Source: DATEPR01 sp036503065 (GTDB lineage: Bacteria > Actinomycetota > Actinomycetes > Mycobacteriales > Pseudonocardiaceae). Taken from it: 25,845 nucleotides of DNA. Each line of letters opens with the position of its first letter. Within the stretch, counting starts at the first letter, position 1. The notes beneath the pieces are model-generated. The model made no database searches. It was not told where the DNA came from and worked only from the letters and a program-made list of their open reading frames with translations. Made by a program: the position numbers and the translations under genes. Shown here piece after piece: positions 1 through 7,554 of this stretch. The stretch covers positions 1-25,845 of the forward strand of contig DASXXM010000033.1 in the NCBI GenBank assembly GCA_036503065.1. The letters run 5' to 3'.

Positions 1-1695
1 CGTCGTCGAACCGAGCTTGACCGTGAACTTGTCGTTCTGGGCGGTCGTGGTCGTCTCGGCGGTGTCGATGTGCAGGAAGAACGACAGCGTGGCACTACAG
101 CCGCTCGGGATGGTCACCGACTGGGAGATCGAGTCGGTGTGGGTGGTGCCGTAGCCGTCCAGCCAGGCGTTCCACGTACCGGTGTGCGCGGGCTCGGACG
201 GGCCGTTCTGGCCGATCACGGCCGGGGTCGCAGTCCACGACGTGGCACCGGACTCGAAGCCGGGGTTGCCCAGCTTCTGGCCCGGTGACGTGCAGCCACC
301 GCCGCCGGCGGTCGAGATCGTCCAACTGAACGACGTGCTGCCGGTCTTGGCCGCGCTGTCCTTCGCCGTCGCGGTCACCGAGAACGTGCCCGCGGCGGAC
401 GGGGTACCGGAGATCAGGCCGCCACTGGAGATGGACAGGCCGGTCGGCAGGCCGGTGGCCGTCCAGGTGTACGGCGGGGTGCCGCCGGACGCGGACAGTT
501 GCAGGCTGACCGCGGTGCCGACGGTGCCGCTCTGGTTTCCGGGGTTGTTGGCCGACGGCGAACCGGCGCCGCCACCACCGATGATGGTGTGGGCGATGTC
601 GCACCTGTTGGTGTCGTTGGACCACGTGGACTGCATCGCGAAGGTGCCGCTACCCGTGGTGACGTTGGCCGACGCGCCCTGGCCGGAGGTGATCCAGGCG
701 CACTCGTCGCCGTTCTCCGCGCCGCTGCTGGGGTTCGTCCAGCCGCCTGCCGGGTTCTGGTCGCTGACGGTCTCGGCGTACTCGTGGCCGTTGACGATGG
801 AGTAGCCGTCGGTCGGGCCGTTGGCGTTGACGAAGTTCTGGCCACAGCTCGCGCCGGCGTCCATGACGTACGGCATGTTGGTGAACGCGACGTCACCGAC
901 CGACGACGGCGCGGCGCCACCGGTCAGCGTGGTGTCACCGTTGTAGTCGTGCCACGCGCAGAATCCGCCGGTCTGGTAGTTGTCCGGGTTGGTGCCGGGC
1001 GCCGACAGGATGTCGTACTGCGCGAACCGGTTGGCCGCCGCCGTGGTGTTGCCGAAGTGGGAGGCCGCCTTGATGGCCTCCTGCGCCAACTGGTTGCCGC
1101 TTGCCGGGTCGGGCGACGCGGCCGAGTTGTCGTACCAGACACCGGCGAACGCGCCGCTGCTGGGATAGCCGACGTGCGGGGCACCGCTCGGGCAGGTCGA
1201 GGCGCCCGTTGCGACGCTGGAGCCGTCGCAGTACTGGGTCATCGTGCCCGACCACGTCTCGCCGCCGGTGCCGATGCCCTTGAACAGCTTCTGGATGTAG
1301 GGCGCGCCGTTGCTCGTGTCATTGGAGAACGTCAGGTTGCCGCTGCCGTCGGTGCCCTGGGAGCCCCACTGGGTGCCGAAGAAGACCAGGTACACCTTGG
1401 GTGTCCCACTCGTAACGCCGATACCGTCAATGCCGCCACCGAAAGTCAGCGTGTTCGCGGCCGTCACCGACGGATGGGCTTGCAGGAACCCATTCATCTT
1501 GGCGGACTGCTGGATCGTGGGCACCGCGCCGTGCCGGTAGCTGTGTTGGTAGGACGGGTTGAACGGATTCGCCGCCGCTGTGCTCGGGCCACCGCCGGCC
1601 GGGGCTGCCTGGGTCGCCTGGGCGACCGTGGCAAATCCACCGAACGACAGGACCAGTGCGGCAACGGATATCAGCCCTCGCTGTAAACCGCGCAC
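1..1695 (-). CDS. Secreted HExxE protein with Ig-like and CBM-like domains (3' end beyond window)
   Basis: The frame is open from a GTG at 1695 to the window edge, giving 565 codons with no stop, so the C-terminus is missing. GTG was chosen because GGAGGG lies just upstream and a signal peptide follows directly (RG..R, then a hydrophobic run to about residue 27, AQA). Residues about 85-370 form a globular domain with VYLVFFGTQWG (101-111), several Cys, and H304-E-Y-A-E308 followed by SD, GW and GAENGDEC. The same HExxE...D(P)...W...E.GD.C layout occurs in the secreted gene at 7555-10011 and resembles the PHI-1/EXORDIUM family, which suggests a zinc-binding, peptidase-like fold (inference). 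Residues about 385-461 look like a putative Ig (He_PIG) domain (TPPYTWTATGLPTGL, ISGTPSAAGTFS). From about 470 there is a carbohydrate-binding-like module (LGNPGFESG...W, LDGYGTTHTD). Substrate and activity are unknown. Confidence 0.82.
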   Translation of the reverse strand, partial: MRGLQRGLISVAALVLSFGGFATVAQATQAAPAGGGPSTAAANPFNPSYQHSYRHGAVPTIQQSAKMNGFLQAHPSVTAANTLTFGGGIDGIGVTSGTPKVYLVFFGTQWGSQGTDGSGNLTFSNDTSNGAPYIQKLFKGIGTGGETWSGTMTQYCDGSSVATGASTCPSGAPHVGYPSSGAFAGVWYDNSAASPDPASGNQLAQEAIKAASHFGNTTAAANRFAQYDILSAPGTNPDNYQTGGFCAWHDYNGDTTLTGGAAPSSVGDVAFTNMPYVMDAGASCGQNFVNANGPTDGYSIVNGHEYAETVSDQNPAGGWTNPSSGAENGDECAWITSGQGASANVTTGSGTFAMQSTWSNDTNRCDIAHTIIGGGGAGSPSANNPGNQSGTVGTAVSLQLSASGGTPPYTWTATGLPTGLSISSGGLISGTPSAAGTFSVTATAKDSAAKTGSTSFSWTISTAGGGGCTSPGQKLGNPGFESGATSWTATPAVIGQNGPSEPAHTGTWNAWLDGYGTTHTDSISQSVTIPSGCSATLSFFLHIDTAETTTTAQNDKFTVKLGSTT

Positions 1696-1720
1696 TTTCC
1701 CTCCACGGGTCTTCGCATGT

Positions 1721-1746
1721 CAGCCGGCAGGATCGTCTGCCGGCTG
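1721..1746 (-). promoter_or_regulatory. Leader hairpin upstream of the secreted gene
   Basis: A perfect 10-bp inverted repeat (cagccggcag / ctgccggctg) with a 6-nt loop sits about 25 nt upstream of the GTG at 1695. It could be an mRNA leader hairpin or an operator. No T-tract follows, so it does not look like a terminator. Confidence 0.45.
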
Positions 1747-1752
1747 GCACAT

Positions 1753-1844
1753 GAAGCGCTATGAAAACCCCTGGTGGTGGCACCTGTGGGACGGTGGCAC
1801 AGATCGGCCATCAACAGATGTGGGTTATTAACAGTAAGCGCTTC
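1753..1844. repeat. Short repeats in the region upstream of the secreted gene
   Basis: The 8-mer gaagcgct (1753-1760) recurs inverted as agcgcttc (1837-1844). Between them ggtggcac is present twice in direct orientation (1776-1783 and 1793-1800). The spacing suggests protein-binding sites for control of the downstream minus-strand gene, but no convincing -35/-10 pair was found between 1696 and 1938. Function is inference only. Confidence 0.25.
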
Positions 1845-1938
1845 CTCGTGGCGGTTCAGGGCTGTTGACGGGTTAACCATTCGACATTTTCGTGCTAGCC
1901 TGGCGCGGAAATCTTGGAGTTTTCTTGGAGCCCGCGGG

Positions 1939-3108
1939 TCAACGCGTGATACCGGTGTGCCCCAGCGAATAGCGGCCCGGCTGCGGCCACACGCACAGTC
2001 CGTGCGGGCCGCCGTGCACCGGGATCTTGGCCAGCAGCGAGCCGTCCTTCGTCGACAGGACGTAGACCACCCGGTTGTAGCGGCCGGACACCCACAGTTG
2101 GCTGCCGTCGGCCGTCACGTTGCCCATGTCCGGACTGCCGCCGCCGGGAATGACCCACTTCTTCTCGACCACACCGGTGTCGGCGTCCAGCACGCTGACG
2201 CTGCCCTCCATCCGGTTGGTCACGTACAGCTGGCCGGCGTCCCTGGACAGGTACAGCCCGTGCGCGCCCATGCCGGTCGGGATGAACCGCAGCACGCCGG
2301 TGGCCGCGCCGTTGAGCACCCACACGCCGTTGGCGTCGCTGTCCGCGATGTAGTAGACGGAGCCGTCCGGCGCCAGCTTGATGTCCTGCGGTCCCATGTG
2401 GACGTTGCGGGTCGGCATGTCCACCATGCGCAGGACCTTGTGCGTCGCCACGTCCACCACGGCGACCCGGCCGGCGAACTCGCACGTGAACACCGCCGTC
2501 CGCCCGTCGGATGAGAAGTCGGCGTGGTCGATGCCCATGCAGTCCGGCGTCGGGGTGATGTCCTGCCGCTGCCAGGTGTGCGGGTCGTACCAGACCAGTT
2601 CGCGATGCGCCTCGGCCACGGACACCGCGTAGCGGCCGTCCGGGGTGAAGTACAGGTTGTAGGGGTCGATGACGGGGATCGGCGCGCCCGGCAGTCCGGT
2701 CGTCGGGTCGAACGGCACCAGCTGGTTGCCGGTGTCGTCGGTGGCGTAGAGGGTGCGCATGTCGTAGGCGGGCACCACGTGCTGCAACTGCCGGCCGACC
2801 CGGTACTTGCCCACGACCGCGTACGTGGCCGGGTCGATGACCCACACGTCGCCCGCGTCGTTGTGCGGCACGTAGACCAGTGGCCTGGCCGTCCGTGCGG
2901 CCGCCGAGAGCGCGTCGGCGCCCGCCGCCGCGTACACGTTGTGCGGGTCGGTCACCGGGGGCATGCCGGGCAGGCCGTCGCTCGTGACGACGTGCGCCGG
3001 GGCCGATGTCGGTCGCGGCGGCGGTGTCGGGCTGGTTGCCGGCGCGGGCGCACAGCCGGCCAGCACGGCGCCCAGCAGAATCGCCACCAGGCAGACCCGG
3101 CGGCTCAC
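1939..3108 (-). CDS. YVTN-type beta-propeller lipoprotein
   Basis: 389 aa from a GTG at 3108. The start gives a lipoprotein signal (SRR, hydrophobic core, LAGC with Cys19) followed by a Pro/Thr-rich linker. The GTGA at 3108-3105 overlaps the stop of the upstream deacetylase-like gene, so translation is probably coupled. The mature part is a run of about 40-residue blades with motifs such as VWVIDPATY..VGKYRVG, LYATDDTGN, VYYIADSDANGVWVLNG and LYVTNRMEGSVSVLDADTG. These are typical of YVTN/cytochrome d1-like seven-bladed propellers. Such proteins are usually surface binding or scaffolding proteins, and no catalytic residues are evident. The partner is probably the coupled deacetylase-like lipoprotein, both outside the membrane. 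A longer in-frame upstream extension exists but would run through the neighbouring gene and lose the signal peptide. Confidence 0.85.
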   Translation of the reverse strand: MSRRVCLVAILLGAVLAGCAPAPATSPTPPPRPTSAPAHVVTSDGLPGMPPVTDPHNVYAAAGADALSAAARTARPLVYVPHNDAGDVWVIDPATYAVVGKYRVGRQLQHVVPAYDMRTLYATDDTGNQLVPFDPTTGLPGAPIPVIDPYNLYFTPDGRYAVSVAEAHRELVWYDPHTWQRQDITPTPDCMGIDHADFSSDGRTAVFTCEFAGRVAVVDVATHKVLRMVDMPTRNVHMGPQDIKLAPDGSVYYIADSDANGVWVLNGAATGVLRFIPTGMGAHGLYLSRDAGQLYVTNRMEGSVSVLDADTGVVEKKWVIPGGGSPDMGNVTADGSQLWVSGRYNRVVYVLSTKDGSLLAKIPVHGGPHGLCVWPQPGRYSLGHTGITR

Positions 3109-3875
3109 CTGAGCAGGCCGGTCGCGGTCACCGGGGTGAGGCCCCTGGCGGTCAGGTCGGCCAGGATGCCGGGCAGCGCGGTCACCGTGCCGTGGTGGCC
3201 GAGATGCAGGCTGACGACGCTGCCGGCGGTCGCGGTCGCCACGGCTGCGCGGATCACCGTCGGGCCGGGATCCTGCCAGTCCAGCCCGTCGATGTCGTAG
3301 GACAGTGCCCTGGGGTAGCCGGCGAGGCCTGCCTCGACCAGTTCCTGCCGGGTGGCGGCCTGTGCGGCGGACTGCCGGAAGAACGAGCCCGGTGTGCCCA
3401 GCGCCGCGACCAGCGCGTCCCGGCAACGCTCGATCTCGCCGCGGATCGTCGGTGTCGACATGCTGCTCAGCACGCCGTGACTCCACGTGTGGTTGCCGAT
3501 GTCGTGGCCTGCGTCGCGGAACATCCGGACGCCGTCCGGGTTCGCCGCCACCCAGGTGCCGACCGCCATGATCGTGGCCTTCGCGTTGGCGGCGGCGAGC
3601 TCGTCGTGGATCTGGCGCGCGATGCCAAGGTCACCGGCGCCGTGGAAGGTCAGGGCCACCTCGGGGCGGCCGCTGGTGCCGCGCGCCACCTGAACCGCCG
3701 GACCGCCTACCGGTGCCGACGTGGTGGTGGCGGTCGTCGTAGGTGCCGGTGCTGGTCGGCTCCGCGGTGCCGATGACACCGTGGTGCCGCAACCGGCGAC
3801 CAGGGCGACCAGGCCCGCCGCGCCGACACCGAGCGCGTCCCGCCTGCTGAGCGGACCGCCGCCGGACTGGCCCAT
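3105..3875 (-). CDS. Polysaccharide deacetylase-like Tat lipoprotein with altered motifs
   Basis: 256 aa. ATG at 3875 is preceded by GGGAGG. The N-terminus has a twin-arginine-like SRRDAL (10-15), a hydrophobic stretch and lipobox VAGC (Cys29), then a Thr/Pro-rich linker; Tat export and lipidation are likely. The rest is a NodB-fold domain: VALTFHGAGD (73-82) at motif 1, GHDIGNHTWSH (123-133) at motif 2 with metal-binding His129/His133, FFRQSAA (165-171) at motif 3, DIDGLDW (194-200) and LHLGH (223-227). The canonical TFDDG is replaced by TFHGAGD, so the usual catalytic Asp and metal-ligand Asp are absent, and motif 3 lacks its proline. It may have reduced, altered or no deacetylase activity. 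It is the first gene of a pair with the coupled propeller lipoprotein; a 67-bp gap separates it from the upstream DUF4037-like gene. Confidence 0.83.
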   Translation of the reverse strand: MGQSGGGPLSRRDALGVGAAGLVALVAGCGTTVSSAPRSRPAPAPTTTATTTSAPVGGPAVQVARGTSGRPEVALTFHGAGDLGIARQIHDELAAANAKATIMAVGTWVAANPDGVRMFRDAGHDIGNHTWSHGVLSSMSTPTIRGEIERCRDALVAALGTPGSFFRQSAAQAATRQELVEAGLAGYPRALSYDIDGLDWQDPGPTVIRAAVATATAGSVVSLHLGHHGTVTALPGILADLTARGLTPVTATGLLR

Positions 3876-3942
3876 GATCGCCTCCCGAATCGAACACCAC
3901 CTGGGAGCAACCTATATGCCACAAGTTCGGCGCGCCCGATCG

Positions 3943-5004
3943 CTATGGGCTCGCGAGGTAGCGTCGACGGCGGTCGCCGAAGCTGGTGAGGTCGGTGCTG
4001 TCGACGTACTGGTCGATCGCGCCGACCGGGGGCAGCGCCCTCAGGGCGGGATCGGTGATCGTGGCACGCAGGGCGTCGGTGAGGCGGTAGGCGTCCAGCA
4101 CGAGGAACGGCCTGCCGTGGAAGTGGCGGACCTTCGGGTCCACTCGTTCGGTCAGCCCGAGTTCGTTGTGCCACCCGGCGACGAATTCGTAGGCGGGGGA
4201 CAGGTGCCGCTCACGATCCCGCCAACCGCGTGCGGACAGCGCGCCGGACAGCAGCGGAGTGAGGGCCGTTGCGCACGGCAGCCTGGCGAACGCGGTGCCG
4301 AGCCACTTGCTGTAGGGCGGATAGACGCGGTGCAGCAGCAGGCTGAGCTTCATCAGGTCGCGCACCTGCCGGGCGGCGACCACGGCGGAGCCCAGGTCGT
4401 CGCCGACCTCGCCGCACCGCCCGACGAACGGCTCCTCCTGGGACAGCCGCAGCCACTGGCAGGCCAGCACGTAGCGCCACACGTCGTCCGGGTACCAGGC
4501 CAGCTCGGCACGGTAGGACGCGAGCACGCCGAGGCCGTCGTGGAAGACCGTGCCACCGGTCAGTTCGCGCAGCACCTGCGTGGGGACCAGCAGCCACTCG
4601 GTCGCCGAAAGGCCCGTTGCCGGGTCGGCGCCGAGCCCATCTGCGAAGTAGACCCGCGGATCGTGGATGTCCACGTGGTGCCGGACCGGTGCGTCGTCCG
4701 GGGAGCGGAACCGGATCGGGTAGCCACCGAACCGCTCCGGCAGCTCGCGGTCCAGCCGTGTCGCCAACTGCCCCGCGTGGGTGTGGAAGTCGTTGCTGTG
4801 CATGAAAATCTGGAGGCGCGGGCCCCAGCCGTGGTCGGTGGAGCGGGTGGTGTCGAAACCCTGTACCTCCGAGCCGGTGCCGATCAGCGCCGCCGAATAC
4901 GGCACGCCGGGCAACGCGGCCAGCAGGATCGGGGCGACGATCTCGCAATAGAACAGCTCGGCCAACTCAAGTCCGAGTACGAATGCGCGCGTCACGCTCG
5001 CCAC
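3943..5004 (-). CDS. DUF4037/nucleotidyltransferase-like protein
   Basis: 353 aa if started at the GTG at 5004. A second GTG at 4995 has better-spaced AGGG upstream and may be the true start. Residues 40-64 contain LIGTGSEVQGFDTTRS and DHGWGPRL. This G-[ST]-E-V-x-G-x-D...DHxWGPR signature belongs to the DUF4037 group, related to nucleotidyltransferases (GS...D pattern). The remainder is helical and has no signal or membrane segment, so the protein is probably cytoplasmic. Proteins of this type are often compared with aminoglycoside or small-molecule nucleotidyltransferases, but a substrate cannot be assigned. It lies upstream of and co-oriented with the deacetylase/propeller pair, yet the 67-bp gap allows separate transcription. 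It is divergent from the membrane protein gene at 5160. Confidence 0.72.
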   Translation of the reverse strand: MASVTRAFVLGLELAELFYCEIVAPILLAALPGVPYSAALIGTGSEVQGFDTTRSTDHGWGPRLQIFMHSNDFHTHAGQLATRLDRELPERFGGYPIRFRSPDDAPVRHHVDIHDPRVYFADGLGADPATGLSATEWLLVPTQVLRELTGGTVFHDGLGVLASYRAELAWYPDDVWRYVLACQWLRLSQEEPFVGRCGEVGDDLGSAVVAARQVRDLMKLSLLLHRVYPPYSKWLGTAFARLPCATALTPLLSGALSARGWRDRERHLSPAYEFVAGWHNELGLTERVDPKVRHFHGRPFLVLDAYRLTDALRATITDPALRALPPVGAIDQYVDSTDLTSFGDRRRRYLASP

Positions 5005-5013
5005 CCTGACAGA

Positions 5014-5035
5014 GCCACCCGGCGGGTGGCCACCC
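5014..5035. promoter_or_regulatory. Palindrome between divergent genes
   Basis: gccaccc (5014-5020) and gggtggc (5024-5030) form a 7-bp stem. The 12-bp GGGTGGCCACCC (5024-5035) is a perfect palindrome sharing one arm. It lies 10-30 bp upstream of the GTG at 5004 in the region between divergent genes, so it may be an operator. Function is inferred from position and symmetry only. Confidence 0.35.
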
Positions 5036-5159
5036 GATTATCGCGGCAGGCCGTCACCTCGACGGAGCCTCGTCATTGTCGTGACGGGCGTCTATGGTGA
5101 ATGGACCGGGTGCTGACGCCTGACGAAACGGGGTGCACCCGTGGGTTCGGAGGTCGGCC

Positions 5160-5807
5160 ATGAGCACAACGACATCCCCATCGGAAAATCTCGTTCAATC
5201 CTATTTGTTCCTGCGCCGGGCCGTCGGCACCATCGGCCTCGCCCTGCCTGTGGTCCTGATCGTCGGCGACCTGCTCTGGCCGCCCGGCACGTTCCTGTTG
5301 TCCATCAGCGCTTCCTACTACTCGCCGTTGCGGGGCGTCTTCGTGGGAAGTATGTGCGCTCTGGGTGTTTTCCTGCTGTCCTACCGGGGTTACGGCCGTG
5401 TCGACGACATCGCGGGCAATGTCGCCGCGGTCGCGGCGGTCTGCGTGGGCCTGTTCCCGACCACGCCGGATTTCGGTCCGACGACGGGCACCCAGCAGGT
5501 CATCGGCGGACTGCACCTGGCGTTTGCCGGCATCTTCTTCCTGACGTTGACCTTCTTCTGCTGGTACCTGTTTCCCAGAACCGCCGACGATCCGCCCACC
5601 GGACGCAAGTTGCGGCGCAACACCGTCTATCGCGGGTGCGGCGCGCTCATTCTGGTGTCCATCGCGCTGATCGCGGTCGCGGAGTCGACCGCCGTCGCCG
5701 CCTCGGCGCACCCCATGCTGTGGCTGGAAACGGTGGCGATCCTGGCGTTCGGCGTGGCGTGGGCGGTCAAGGGCGAGACGTTGGGCGTGCTGCGCGATCT
5801 ACGATGA
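5160..5807 (+). CDS. Six-helix integral membrane protein, unknown function
   Basis: 215 aa. ATG at 5160 was chosen over the upstream in-frame ATG at 5133 because GGAGG (5149-5153) sits 6 nt before it. Six hydrophobic segments can be read: about 20-40 (VGTIGLALPVVLIVGDLLW), 60-80, 85-103, 118-143, 158-176 and 184-203. A loop after helix 1 has SISASYYSPLRGVFVG, and helix 3 ends in GLFPTTPDFGP. This is like a group of uncharacterised bacterial membrane proteins with an N-terminal ISxSYY pattern. No transport or catalytic signature was recognised. The next gene, an acyl-CoA synthetase, starts 24 bp downstream, so co-transcription is likely; a link to lipid metabolism is speculative. Confidence 0.78.
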   Translation: MSTTTSPSENLVQSYLFLRRAVGTIGLALPVVLIVGDLLWPPGTFLLSISASYYSPLRGVFVGSMCALGVFLLSYRGYGRVDDIAGNVAAVAAVCVGLFPTTPDFGPTTGTQQVIGGLHLAFAGIFFLTLTFFCWYLFPRTADDPPTGRKLRRNTVYRGCGALILVSIALIAVAESTAVAASAHPMLWLETVAILAFGVAWAVKGETLGVLRDLR

Positions 5808-5831
5808 CCCCAGTCGACGACGGGAGCATCG

Positions 5832-7442
5832 ATGCTCGGACTCATGCAGGACCGCCCGCTGGCGCTGCCACACGTCTTCCACCGCGCGGAGCAGTACTTC
5901 GGCCACAAGACGATCGTCACGGCCGAGCCGTCCGGCGAGACCACGACGACGGTCGCGCACATGTGCGCGCGGGTCCGCAGGCTCGCCACCGTGCTCGACA
6001 CCCTCGGCATCAGCGCGGACGGGCGGGTCGGCACGTTCTGCTGGAACACCGGCCGGCACCTTGAGCTGTACCTGGCCGCGCCGTGCACCGGCCGGGTGCT
6101 GCACACGCTCAACATCCGGCTGTTCCCCGACCAGCTCACGTACATCGCCAACCACGCGGCGGACGAGGTCGTCTTCGTCGACCGGTCACTGCTGCCGGTG
6201 CTGTGGCCGCTGGTGGACCGGCTGGCGACCGTGCGCACCTACGTGGTGATCGACGACGGCGCCGACGTCCCGATCCCCGACGACCCGCGGGTCCGCGACT
6301 ACGAGGAACTGCTGGCCGCCGCGACGCCGTTCACCGGCACGTTCGACATCGCGGACGAGAACACCGCCGCCGCGATGTGCTACACGTCCGGCACCACGGG
6401 CAACCCGAAGGGCGTTGTCTACAGCCACCGGTCCGCGGTGCTGCACTCGCTGATCACGCTGATCGCGGACGGCCCCGCGGGCCTGTCGGAACGCGATGTC
6501 GTGCTGCCGGTCGTGCCGATGTTCCACGCCAACGCTTGGGGGCTGCCCTACGGCGCGCTGCTGGCCGGTGCGTCGTTGGTGTTCCCCGGCGCCGACATGA
6601 CCCCGCAGGCGATCGTGTCGTTGTTGGCGCGTCACAGGATCACGGTCACCGCGGGCGTGCCGACCATCTGGATGGGCATCCAGCCGCTGCTGGCCCAGCA
6701 TGACCTGTCCGCGCTGCAGACGATCCTGTCCGGTGGATCCGCGGTGCCCAGGGCGCTCTCCGTGGCTTACCGCGAGGCCATCGGCGTGCCGATCGTGCAG
6801 GGCTGGGGCATGACCGAGACCAGTCCGATCGCCACCTACTCGCGTCCGCACACCCACGACACCGGTGCCGAGGACGAGCGCGACGACGCGCGTGCCCGGC
6901 AGGGCTACGCCGCGCCGCTGGTCGAACTGCGCATCGCCGACCCGGAGACCGGCGAAGCGCAGCCGTGGGACGACACCGCCACCGGCGAGGTTCAGGCGGC
7001 GGGCCCGTGGATCGCGAAGGCGTACTACCGCGACGAGGGCGCGGGCGCGCAGTTCACCGAGGACGGCTGGCTGCGCACCGGCGACGTCGCGTCGATGGAC
7101 CGCTACGGGTCGGTCCGGGTGGTCGACCGCACGAAGGACCTGATCAAGTCCGGCGGTGAGTGGATCGGCTCGGTGGAGTTGGAAAACGAGATCATGGCGC
7201 ACCCGAAGGTCGCCGAGGCGGCGGTGATCGCCATCCCGCACGAGCGCTGGGTGGAGCGCCCGCTGGCCGTCGTCGTGGTGCAGGAGGGCGAGACGCTCAC
7301 CCCCGACGAGGTCATCGAGTTCCTCCGGCCCAGGGTGGCGAAGTGGTGGCTGCCCGACGCGGTCGAGTTCATCGACGAGATCCCCAAAACCAGCGTCGGC
7401 AAGTTCTCCAAGAAGACGTTGCGCGAGAAGTTCGCTCATTAA
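5832..7442 (+). CDS. Long/medium-chain fatty acyl-CoA synthetase (AMP-forming)
   Basis: 536 aa; ATG preceded by GGGAG. Adenylate-forming (ANL) enzyme that activates a carboxylic acid with ATP to acyl-AMP and then acyl-CoA in the cytoplasm. Visible motifs: P-loop YTSGTTGNPKG (184-194), PMFHANAWGLPY (229-240), GGSAVPRA (301-308), GWGMTETSP (324-332), GWLRTGDVASMD (412-423), DRTKDLIKSGGEWI (432-445) and the catalytic lysine in SVGK (Lys524). Full length, with no carrier domain, so it is a stand-alone acyl-CoA ligase of the FadD/AlkK type rather than an NRPS fragment. Chain-length preference cannot be read from sequence. It follows the membrane protein by 24 bp and ends about 60 bp before a strong hairpin terminator. 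Confidence 0.93.
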   Translation: MLGLMQDRPLALPHVFHRAEQYFGHKTIVTAEPSGETTTTVAHMCARVRRLATVLDTLGISADGRVGTFCWNTGRHLELYLAAPCTGRVLHTLNIRLFPDQLTYIANHAADEVVFVDRSLLPVLWPLVDRLATVRTYVVIDDGADVPIPDDPRVRDYEELLAAATPFTGTFDIADENTAAAMCYTSGTTGNPKGVVYSHRSAVLHSLITLIADGPAGLSERDVVLPVVPMFHANAWGLPYGALLAGASLVFPGADMTPQAIVSLLARHRITVTAGVPTIWMGIQPLLAQHDLSALQTILSGGSAVPRALSVAYREAIGVPIVQGWGMTETSPIATYSRPHTHDTGAEDERDDARARQGYAAPLVELRIADPETGEAQPWDDTATGEVQAAGPWIAKAYYRDEGAGAQFTEDGWLRTGDVASMDRYGSVRVVDRTKDLIKSGGEWIGSVELENEIMAHPKVAEAAVIAIPHERWVERPLAVVVVQEGETLTPDEVIEFLRPRVAKWWLPDAVEFIDEIPKTSVGKFSKKTLREKFAH

Positions 7443-7501
7443 ATTACTTACACTATGACTTCAGTGACAAATGAAATTGCCTGTCCGGCAACAAAAAGAC
7501 G

Positions 7502-7548
7502 AACGCGGGCCGGTAACAGGAGCGAATCCTGTTACCGGCCCGCGTTTT
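7502..7548. terminator. Strong intrinsic terminator between convergent genes
   Basis: A perfect 19-bp inverted repeat (7502-7520 with 7528-7546) around the 7-nt loop agcgaat. It has a TTTT run at its right end and an A-rich run (caaaaag) on the left. It lies between the end of the acyl-CoA synthetase (7442) and the stop of the minus-strand secreted gene (7555), so it probably serves both. Confidence 0.9.
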
Positions 7549-7554
7549 GCCTAC

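Noticed and set aside
499..1686. 395-codon open frame on the plus strand
   Set aside because: Antisense to the secreted HExxE gene, whose signal peptide, SD and domains are clear.
1865..1901. TTGACG with TAGCCT as a plus-strand promoter
   Set aside because: Spacing is 25 nt and no plus-strand gene follows.
5832..7442. Part of a non-ribosomal peptide cluster
   Set aside because: The adenylating enzyme has no carrier or condensation domain and no such genes nearby; motifs fit a stand-alone acyl-CoA synthetase.
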